From assembly GCA_002448875.1 (NCBI GenBank), contig DKAS01000215.1, positions 25,044-33,833 on the forward strand: a DNA stretch of 8,790 nucleotides, in the 5' to 3' direction. Both the position numbers and the translations under genes were made by a program. Source of the stretch: Proteobacteria bacterium UBA6920 (lineage in GTDB: Bacteria > Pseudomonadota > Gammaproteobacteria > SG8-11). Below the pieces are notes generated by a model. It ran no database searches. It was not told where the DNA came from and saw only the letters and a list, made by a program, of their open reading frames with translations. Shown in pieces: positions 1 to 5,701 of this stretch; position 1 is the stretch's first letter; each line of letters starts with the position of its first letter.

Positions 1-1816
1 CGGCCTGCAAACCCGCCGGCGGCGCTACCTCGGCGATGCCGGAAAAATCACGCAGTTGCTGCGCCAGCTGCAACAGCTTCTCGCCGCCCTGCCACGGCAG
101 CTCGGCGGGCAAGGCCTCGCGCAGCTCGCCGAGGCGGGCGGTGTCAAAGCGCGACAGCAGCAGCGCGCCATCGTCGGCGCGCAGGTTCTGTTCATGCAGC
201 TCATATAACACCTGGCACACCGAACGTATGCGTTCGCCCGGCACGCGCACATAGTCGCCTGCCCCCACCGGCAGCAAAACCTGCTCGGGTAACTCCTCCG
301 GTTCATAGTGCGCCAGTACCTGGCTGATCACCGGCAGCAGTGGTATCTTGCGGCCGTCGATTTCCAGATCGAAGCGCAGGGCGAACCAGTCGTTGTCGCC
401 GTCTTCCACTTCCACCGCCCAGTCGCCGGCATCGTGAAATCGCAGGGGAAAGTCCTCGGCTATGCTCACCTGCCAGCCTTCACTGCGCAGCTGCGCCACT
501 TGTGTGTGCAGAAAATTCTGCCAGCAGGCGATCGCGGCCAGCTCGTCGCCGGCTGTCGGCAGCAGGATCGTTTCGCCGCCCGGCGCTTCGCTGCGCGGCG
601 CAAAGCCCGCCGCGCGCAGACGCTCCACCGCCGCCTGCTCCGCCTGGGTATCCCGCACCACGATGACCACCTCGGCACCGTCATCGCGCAGGCTGCGCCC
701 TTCCTGCGGCCAGGCCGGCAACAGCGTCTGGTCGTAGGCGAACTGCAGCTGCAGGCAGGGTCCCGCGACCCGCCCTTGCACGCTCAGCCATGGTCGCGGC
801 GGCAGGTCGCGCAGGGTGCGCAGTTTGAGATGTTCCGGCGGCGCCAGCGGCACTGCCGGCAACGCGGCCAGCATGCGGCGGCTGAAATCATTGATCTGCG
901 CCGCCGGAACGATGGGCGCGCGCTGCAGCAACTGCCATTGTTCCTCGCTGAATTGCGCATCCTGCAGTGGACCCAGCGCACGCGCCTGCGGGTCGAGATA
1001 CAAGGCCGGCACGGTCGGCAGCACGATGGCGGCGGGCTGCGCCACCAGACGCAGGCGCTTGTTATCCCCCTGCACCTGCTCCCACACCAGGTGCGCCGGC
1101 CGCGCCGCGGCCCAGTGCAGCGCCGGCGGCTCGAGGCTCTCCCAGAAACAGCGTTCGCTGGCCACCATGTGCTGCAGGGCCAGCGCCCCCAGTTCGCCGC
1201 GCAGGGAAATCCATTCGCCATGACCGCGCTGCAGCGGCGCCAGCAGGCCGGTCAGCGCCACATCGTCGCTGGTGGCGCTGCGCAGACGGCGCTGGTGATA
1301 GTAAATGTCCGCCAGATCCAGGCGTTTGCCTTTGCCAAAGCCGCCGCGCCGCAGCACCCGTGACAACAGCAACTGCACCATCACCCCGCCATGCTGCGCA
1401 TCCTCACGCAGCACATAGGCCACGAATTCGCCGCCTTCGGCCAGCGCTTTCTCCCGCGGCGGCGCGGCGAACTGATCCAGCCATTCCAGCCAGTAATTGG
1501 GCGGCCGATGCTGGGGAGCCTTGCACCAGCGGTTGTATTGCAGACAGGCGGCGATCACATGTTTGCAGTTGTAGCCAACGGGGCAGGTGCATTCCCCCAG
1601 CACATCCAGATGCCGCGAACCCAGGGGACGCACTTCCACACTCTGTTCATAAATATTGCCCTCGCTGCCGGCCACGGTGGCAAAAAACTTCACCGCCGGC
1701 GGCGCGGCGTCCACCTGCAGGGACAAAACCCTGCCATCGGAGAAATACTTAACCCCCCGGGCAAAGCTGCCGGGATCAGAACTGCGTTTGAGATCTTCCA
1801 GGGCAATGGTATTCAT
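1..1816 (-). CDS. SNF2-family helicase with SWIM zinc finger, N-terminal part (3' end outside window)
   Basis: The reading frame is open from the ATG at 1816 through base 1, giving about 605 codons with no stop. Residues 76-86 (ECTCPVGYNCKH) form a SWIM zinc finger of the form CxC-x5-CxH, with ligands C76, C78, C84 and H86. This is the usual N-terminal module of bacterial SNF2/HepA-like proteins of about 1,000-1,100 residues. Residues ~100-590 are a long region with W/L-rich segments, like the SNF2-associated region of these proteins. The last visible residues, PPAGLQA, match the lead into the family's LRxYQ motif, so ATPase motif I should lie just beyond the window; this is inferred. The family uses ATP to translocate on DNA or remodel nucleoprotein; the exact role of SWIM-bearing members is unclear. 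The start is chosen because GGGGA lies a few bases upstream; an in-frame ATG at 1828 has no good ribosome site. Separated from the upstream gene by a terminator, so probably its own transcript. Confidence 0.85.
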   Translation of the reverse strand, partial: MNTIALEDLKRSSDPGSFARGVKYFSDGRVLSLQVDAAPPAVKFFATVAGSEGNIYEQSVEVRPLGSRHLDVLGECTCPVGYNCKHVIAACLQYNRWCKAPQHRPPNYWLEWLDQFAAPPREKALAEGGEFVAYVLREDAQHGGVMVQLLLSRVLRRGGFGKGKRLDLADIYYHQRRLRSATSDDVALTGLLAPLQRGHGEWISLRGELGALALQHMVASERCFWESLEPPALHWAAARPAHLVWEQVQGDNKRLRLVAQPAAIVLPTVPALYLDPQARALGPLQDAQFSEEQWQLLQRAPIVPAAQINDFSRRMLAALPAVPLAPPEHLKLRTLRDLPPRPWLSVQGRVAGPCLQLQFAYDQTLLPAWPQEGRSLRDDGAEVVIVVRDTQAEQAAVERLRAAGFAPRSEAPGGETILLPTAGDELAAIACWQNFLHTQVAQLRSEGWQVSIAEDFPLRFHDAGDWAVEVEDGDNDWFALRFDLEIDGRKIPLLPVISQVLAHYEPEELPEQVLLPVGAGDYVRVPGERIRSVCQVLYELHEQNLRADDGALLLSRFDTARLGELREALPAELPWQGGEKLLQLAQQLRDFSGIAEVAPPAGLQA

Positions 1817-1907
1817 AGTTTTCCCCATCCATGGGCTTCTATCCATCAAGAATCAGTCACAGGCGCAGCCAAACACCGCGCCACCAGGGAGCCGGGCGAT
1901 GACAACC

Positions 1908-1920
1908 GTGTAGTTTACAC
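1908..1920. repeat. Short palindrome upstream of the SNF2-family gene
   Basis: GTGTA-GTT-TACAC is a perfect 5-bp inverted repeat with a 3-bp centre, about 90 bp upstream of the helicase start and between it and the upstream terminator. The position suits an operator, but I see no convincing -35/-10 pair beside it, and arms this short arise by chance. Confidence 0.25.
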
Positions 1921-1940
1921 CGGACAGGGAAAAGACGGGC

Positions 1941-1975
1941 AAAAAAAAGCCGGAGGCTCCCCGGGAGCGTCCGGC
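1941..1975 (-). terminator. Intrinsic terminator of the 129-residue secreted protein gene
   Basis: Read on the minus strand, a GC-rich hairpin has outer arms GCCGGA / TCCGGC (1970-1975 with 1949-1954) and inner arms GCTCCC / GGGAGC around a tiny loop. It is followed directly by eight T residues (1941-1948). It starts 20 bp after the TAA stop at 1996, the classical rho-independent arrangement, and it insulates the helicase gene downstream. Confidence 0.88.
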
Positions 1976-1995
1976 CTGGCGGCTAGTTCCGTGAA

Positions 1996-2385
1996 TTATT
2001 TGCTCGCGACTACCTTCGCGGACACGGTTTCGCCTTTACTCTGATATTCCGCATCCCATACCTGCAGATCATCGCCGCGCAGCACGGGCGCGGTCAGGTA
2101 TGCGGTCACTTTGCGGCTTTCATCCGGCCGCAGATCCCCTACATCGATCTTGTTGTTCTTGAAATACAGGCTGACGGCTTTATTGGCCCTGATCACCACA
2201 TTCTTCATCGGTTGATTGGTTTGATTGGTGACGGTCAGGGTAATGGGTGTCGTTGAAAACTCATCCAACCCCATGATGCCGACCTTGTATCTTAAATCCA
2301 GCGGCGATTCCGCCTGCACATTGAAAGACAGCACCCCCCCCAGCACCAGCGACAGTACAGATGCATTTCTAGCAATCTTTGACAT
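1996..2385 (-). CDS. Small secreted protein of unknown function (129 aa)
   Basis: I do not recognise a named family. Residues 1-~25 form a Sec signal peptide: basic MSKIARN start, hydrophobic stretch SVLSLVLGGVLSF, then a probable signal peptidase I site after NVQA. The mature ~104 residues contain no cysteine and alternate short hydrophobic strands with polar turns (ITLTVTNQTNQP, VVIRANKAVSLYFK, ESRKVTAYLTAP), which suggests one Ig-like beta-sandwich in the periplasm or outside the cell. The start at 2385 is chosen because AGGAGG (2392-2397) sits 6 nt upstream. An in-frame ATG at 2400 would translate through that ribosome site and is rejected. The gene has its own candidate promoter and a strong terminator, so it is probably monocistronic. 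Its residues are richer in Lys/Asn than its neighbours, a weak hint of different ancestry. Expression as a secreted protein is fairly sure; function is unknown. Confidence 0.8.
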   Translation of the reverse strand: MSKIARNASVLSLVLGGVLSFNVQAESPLDLRYKVGIMGLDEFSTTPITLTVTNQTNQPMKNVVIRANKAVSLYFKNNKIDVGDLRPDESRKVTAYLTAPVLRGDDLQVWDAEYQSKGETVSAKVVASK

Positions 2386-2399
2386 GTCGGTCCTCCTCA

Positions 2400-2427
2400 C
2401 CTTTTCTACTAATCACTGAAGAAAAGG
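2400..2427 (-). promoter_or_regulatory. Leader hairpin directly upstream of a ribosome binding site
   Basis: On the minus strand, CCTTTTCT (2427-2420) and AGAAAAGG (2407-2400) form a perfect 8-bp stem with a 12-nt loop. The stem ends only 2 nt before the AGGAGG ribosome site (2392-2397) of the small secreted protein. It is AT-rich and lacks a following T run, so it is not a terminator. A role in translation or mRNA stability is inferred from position. Confidence 0.45.
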
Positions 2428-2555
2428 CCATCCCCTGGCCCTCGCACATTCCCTTCATAACCCCCCGGTCACGCACCCCCGTCCCGGATGTTCCCGGCTG
2501 ACGGTGATCGGGCCACCGCCGGCCTTCATAAAACCTTAAGCTAACTTCAGTGATT
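2411..2555. repeat. 11-bp inverted repeat pair flanking the leader region
   Basis: AATCACTGAAG at 2411-2421 is the exact reverse complement of CTTCAGTGATT at 2545-2555, with 123 bp between them. One arm lies in the loop and stem of the leader hairpin; the other overlaps the -10 box and predicted transcription start. Homology stops at the 11th base on both sides and I see no flanking target duplication, so a miniature mobile element is not supported. Chance is a real possibility. Confidence 0.4.
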
Positions 2556-2581
2556 GTATTTATCAAGCCCCGGCTTGTAAA
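2553..2581 (-). promoter_or_regulatory. Candidate sigma70 promoter for the small secreted protein gene, with palindromic spacer
   Basis: On the minus strand, TTTACA (2581-2576) and TACAAT (2558-2553) each match the sigma70 consensus at 5 of 6 positions and are 17 bp apart, the optimal spacing. Transcription would start near 2546, leaving a leader of about 160 nt. The spacer contains a perfect palindrome, CAAGCC-CC-GGCTTG on the plus strand (2564-2577), touching the -35 box, a typical place for a repressor or MerR-like activator site. The regulator is not identified. Confidence 0.55.
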
Positions 2582-2665
2582 GATTATGTTAAAAAAATCA
2601 ACGTCTTATATCGAATTTCGACTATCAACGCGACTTCTTAGAAGAAATTGATGCCAATGGACGGG

Positions 2666-2684
2666 TTCTGGCCCCGGTCCAGAA
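2666..2684 (-). other. Small hairpin 3' of the exported repeat protein gene
   Basis: TTCTGG / CCAGAA arms (2666-2671 and 2679-2684) with a 7-nt GC-rich loop lie 28 bp after the TAA stop of the repeat protein gene. There is no T run after it on the minus strand, so it is not a standard intrinsic terminator. It may stabilise the 3' end of the transcript or mean nothing. Confidence 0.25.
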
Positions 2685-2711
2685 AAGTAAATCGGATAGC
2701 AAGGGATGGCG

Positions 2712-5354
2712 TTATACCGAAAAAATCTCATCACGCCGACCGGGACGCAACCGGCGCCAGCCCAGCAGAAGCAGCAGGAACGGCAACTCCCAGCCCATCG
2801 CACCAAACCACTTCGATTTGTGATGATTGGCCTTGGCCCGCAGACCCGCGCGCTGCACCGTCACCGCCACCTCATCGCTGAACTCGTGATTGCGGCTGTC
2901 GACCACGGTCAGGCGCAGCACCATGCGAGTCGTCTGAGTCACCACCGGCGCGGTGAACCCCGGCTGCAGAGTATCGGCACCGCGTAACTCCACCGGCGGC
3001 CCTTCGATGATTTCCCAACGGTAGGAGCGGATACCCGCGCCCTGAGCCTCGCCCCGCAGACTGACTTCACTGCCGCTGGCCACGATGATATCGTCACCGG
3101 CATTGACCACCGGCGGCGGACCGGCTGGGAGTACGGTAATCCGGCTGTAGGCGTAGCTATAAAGGCCATCAGTATCATTGGCGGAAAAAACCAGCCTCAT
3201 CTCCGTACGCGAACTTACATCAGGAGCGATAAAGGCGGTAGAGGCCGCCAGCGGTGTACTTAGCCACTGCGGCTCCGGCCAGTCCCAGGACCACCAGTAG
3301 GAGAAGATGAGTTCGCCGTCACTGTCGCTGGCGGTACCGCTGAGCTGCACCAGGTCGCCCGCGGTCACCGTCTGCTCGGCTCCCACGGTCACGCTGACCA
3401 GGGGCGGAATAGCGCTGAACTGCGGCCAGCCCGCGTGCAAAATCAATTCGCCATTGCTGCCGCCCAGCAAGAACTGGCTGCCGGTCCAGAGAAATTCCTG
3501 GTAGACGAACGACAGATTGGGAATATTGACCAGCGACCGCCAGGTGGAGAAATCATCAGTCTGCGATATATTGAACCCGTCGACGACTATGAAGTGGCCA
3601 TCCACGGACTGCACGTCGTAGCCCTCCTGATCAGAGCGCTTGCTCCATTGCACGCCGTCGTCGCTGGTGTAGAAACCATCACCGACCGCGGCATAAAACT
3701 GGCCGTTCCAGGCGATGTCTCCCAGCCAACCCAGAGACGATGCGGCGACCGGGGTCCAGGTCACGCCGTCGCCGCTGCGCAGCACCCCGCCGACACCGCC
3801 CGCGTAATCGCGCTCCGCGACGACATTGCCGACGGCCAGATACTCGTTGTTGCCCCAGACGATGCCGGTCAGATTCAAGCTGCTGTTGCTGGTACGCGCC
3901 GTCCAGGCGATACCGTCGTCGCTGGTGACGATCCGGCCACCGGCCCCCACCACCACGAACCGGTTGCCATGGTGGATGACCGCGGTGAAATTATCATCCA
4001 CGCCGACAGTGAAGCCCGGAGCCCGCGCCTGCCAATCGATGCCGTCGGTACTGGTCAGAATCCGGGCGGCGTCGCCAACGGCGACAAACATACCCTGGGC
4101 CCAGATCACATCCCCCCAGCAGGCGCGGACGTTGTCCTCGCCGCAAACCGTGCCATGTACGGTCCAGGCCAGGGCGTCAGGGCTGCTGTAGATTCCGCCG
4201 AGATTGCTTATCGCGACATAAGCATCGCTGCCGTTCCATGCGATGCCGGTAATGGCCCCGCGTATGTCATTGCTGAGCGGCCAGGTCACATCCCACTGGG
4301 AAAGATTGCTGCTGCTGACCTCAATCACATTGGAAGCGCCATCGCTCAGCGCCAGATACTGTGTGCCGTTCCAGCTCAAACGACCGGGTCGATAAACTTC
4401 GGCGGGCAGTTGCGACCAGACCAGGCCATTGGTGCTGGCGAGAATCGCGCCCTGTTGCGTACCGGCGTCGAAGCGGCTGGCCACAAACTGGCCCTGGCTC
4501 CAGATCACCGCATTGATCGTCCCCGTCCCGTCATAAACCTTGCGCCAGCTCCCCTGTTCCAGGGAGAAAATCTTACCCAGGCCGCTGCTCACCAGGGTGG
4601 TCAGACCATGATTGACAATAGCTGTCAGCCAATCGCCCGGCTCCATCGGCACGTCCTGCACCGACCAGTTCACCGCGTCGCTGCTCGTCAGTACATAGCC
4701 CATAGTGCTGAGCACCAGGTACTGGCCGCCGGTCCAGACGATATCCCGCAAAATGCCGTAACGTGTATCGTTGCCAACCGTCCAGGTTTGGGCGTCGGCA
4801 CTGCTGAGGATGTCGCCGCGGGTGCCGATGGCGACAAACCGGCCGTTGGCCCACAGCACGCGCCGCAGGTTGACGTTGCTGTTGGTGCTCTGCGGGTTCC
4901 ACTTGTTACCATCGGTGCTGCGCAGTACCACTCCTTGGCTGCCCACGATCACCAGCAGACCGCCGTCACTCCGCGCCACGCTGTTCAGCGACTGATGGGT
5001 CCCGGAGCTCTGCGTGAACCAGTCGATGCCATTGTCGCTGGTCAGGATCGTGCCATCCAGACCGACGACGATAAACTGGCTGCCGGTCCAGAAGACATCG
5101 TACAGGGCGCGCTCGCCGACCGTCGTTTGCTGCCAGTTCCTGCCGTCATCGGAGCGCAGGATGACGCCGCTGTCACCGACTGCCACATAGCGGTTGAATT
5201 TCTGATTGACATCGGGGTTGACCGCCCACTCCACGTCGTTGATATTGCCGCCGTAGCTGTCCGGATTGCTCCACTGCCACTGCGCCATGGCCGGCGCGCT
5301 GCCGAAACCGCACACTGCCAATACCAGCGAAAACCAACGCACGCTGCAGCGCAT
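2712..5354 (-). CDS. Exported 14-repeat Asp-box propeller protein with two PKD/Ig-like domains and C-terminal sorting-like tail (880 aa)
   Basis: Residues 1-24 are a Sec signal peptide, with likely cleavage after PAMA before QWQW. Residues ~40-640 hold 14 tandem repeats of 35-49 residues, each with an inner part like VxWxxGxFVAVG and an Asp-box turn like SxDGxxW. The closing Trp residues are at 74, 112, 152, 191, 230, 270, 313, 354, 397, 441, 484, 533, 570 and 605. Fourteen repeats fit two seven-bladed beta-propellers. Residues ~651-743 and ~746-836 are two PKD/Ig-like domains, the second beginning VVNAGDD and ending VAVTVQ. Residues ~850-873 are GAMGWE, a short Leu-rich membrane stretch and an RRLRPGRR cluster, resembling GlyGly-CTERM-type signals. 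The start at 5354 is chosen because AGGAGG (5359-5364) lies 4 nt upstream and the signal peptide begins there. The frame stays open further upstream to 5501, but that part lies inside the Rieske gene. The gene follows that gene by 17 bp. Family members are often surface binding or structural proteins; no catalytic motif is seen, so the ligand is unknown. Confidence 0.9.
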   Translation of the reverse strand: MRCSVRWFSLVLAVCGFGSAPAMAQWQWSNPDSYGGNINDVEWAVNPDVNQKFNRYVAVGDSGVILRSDDGRNWQQTTVGERALYDVFWTGSQFIVVGLDGTILTSDNGIDWFTQSSGTHQSLNSVARSDGGLLVIVGSQGVVLRSTDGNKWNPQSTNSNVNLRRVLWANGRFVAIGTRGDILSSADAQTWTVGNDTRYGILRDIVWTGGQYLVLSTMGYVLTSSDAVNWSVQDVPMEPGDWLTAIVNHGLTTLVSSGLGKIFSLEQGSWRKVYDGTGTINAVIWSQGQFVASRFDAGTQQGAILASTNGLVWSQLPAEVYRPGRLSWNGTQYLALSDGASNVIEVSSSNLSQWDVTWPLSNDIRGAITGIAWNGSDAYVAISNLGGIYSSPDALAWTVHGTVCGEDNVRACWGDVIWAQGMFVAVGDAARILTSTDGIDWQARAPGFTVGVDDNFTAVIHHGNRFVVVGAGGRIVTSDDGIAWTARTSNSSLNLTGIVWGNNEYLAVGNVVAERDYAGGVGGVLRSGDGVTWTPVAASSLGWLGDIAWNGQFYAAVGDGFYTSDDGVQWSKRSDQEGYDVQSVDGHFIVVDGFNISQTDDFSTWRSLVNIPNLSFVYQEFLWTGSQFLLGGSNGELILHAGWPQFSAIPPLVSVTVGAEQTVTAGDLVQLSGTASDSDGELIFSYWWSWDWPEPQWLSTPLAASTAFIAPDVSSRTEMRLVFSANDTDGLYSYAYSRITVLPAGPPPVVNAGDDIIVASGSEVSLRGEAQGAGIRSYRWEIIEGPPVELRGADTLQPGFTAPVVTQTTRMVLRLTVVDSRNHEFSDEVAVTVQRAGLRAKANHHKSKWFGAMGWELPFLLLLLGWRRLRPGRRDEIFSV

Positions 5355-5371
5355 ACACCCTCCTACACGAC

Positions 5372-5701
5372 TCAAACTTCGTCCAATACTATATTGCGAT
5401 CCAGCAACCGTACCTGCACTGGTATCAGCGTTTCTCCCGGGCACGGACCGCTGACGCAGACGCCGTCCGCGATGCGGAACAGCGCATCGTGGTTCTGGCA
5501 CTGGATCAGCGCATTGTCGGCGTCGAGAAACTGATCCGGCAGCCAGTTGAGCGGCGCGCCGGTATGCGGGCAGGAATTGCGGTAAGCATGGGCACGACCG
5601 TCACGGTAGATCACAAACACATCCTGCTCGCCCTTGCCATGTAAATCGATGCCGATGGCGGGCTTGTCGCGAAAATCGTCGATGGTGCAGAGTATCTTCA
5701 C
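5372..5701 (-). CDS. Small Rieske-type [2Fe-2S] protein (109 aa)
   Basis: The Rieske cluster motifs are complete: CPH at 44-46 within NSCPHTGAPLNW and CQNH at 68-71, so C44 and C68 should bind one iron and H46 and H71 the other. The protein is essentially a single soluble Rieske domain with no signal peptide or membrane segment, so it is a cytoplasmic ferredoxin-like electron carrier or redox sensor. The GTG start at 5701 is chosen because GGAG (5707-5710) is 5 nt upstream and because GTGA overlaps the metX TGA stop, which signals translational coupling to metX. No oxygenase or reductase partner is in the window. The redox partner is therefore unknown, and a role in sulfur or methionine/cysteine metabolism is only suggested by context. 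Two further Cys (82, 87) lie in VCVSGPCPG; related small Rieske proteins can have extra cysteines there, so I do not infer a disulfide. Family assignment is firm; role is not. Confidence 0.93.
   Translation of the reverse strand: MKILCTIDDFRDKPAIGIDLHGKGEQDVFVIYRDGRAHAYRNSCPHTGAPLNWLPDQFLDADNALIQCQNHDALFRIADGVCVSGPCPGETLIPVQVRLLDRNIVLDEV

Larger units (their letters stand above)
2386..2711. other. 326-bp intergenic region holding promoter and leader of the small secreted protein gene
   Basis: No convincing gene lies here. The part from 2386 to ~2546 would be the untranslated leader of the small secreted protein: GC-rich, with a hairpin abutting the ribosome site and a 9-nt direct repeat (CCTTCATAA on the plus strand at 2452-2460 and 2523-2531). 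The part from 2553 to 2581 is the candidate promoter. From 2582 to 2711 the DNA is more AT-rich and contains the 3' end region of the exported repeat protein gene, with one small hairpin (2666-2684). I do not recognise any known riboswitch consensus in the leader. Confidence 0.6.

Noticed and set aside
308..1363. A 351-codon open frame on the plus strand
   Set aside because: It is Arg/Gln-rich and lacks recognisable motifs; it lies opposite the SWIM/SNF2 frame, which is real by its zinc finger and continuous reading.
2411..2555. A miniature transposable element bounded by the 11-bp inverted repeats
   Set aside because: The repeats end abruptly, no target-site duplication is visible at either edge, and one arm is part of the -10 box; a second genomic copy would be needed.
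2369..2566. A possible 65-codon minus-strand gene in the leader of the small secreted protein
   Set aside because: It would start upstream of the predicted transcript start, has no good ribosome site and its sequence looks like translated structured GC-rich leader.
2593..2635. Repeated CGTTGAT-like words and a TCGAA/TTCGA palindrome downstream of the propeller gene
   Set aside because: Seven-base repeats and five-base arms in an AT-rich spacer are expected by chance and do not form a regular array.
3435..5534. A 699-codon open frame on the plus strand, antisense to the propeller gene
   Set aside because: It is a shadow: the minus-strand frame has a signal peptide, ribosome site and clear repeat domains, while the antisense frame shows only low-complexity repeats mirroring those domains and no ribosome site or known motif.
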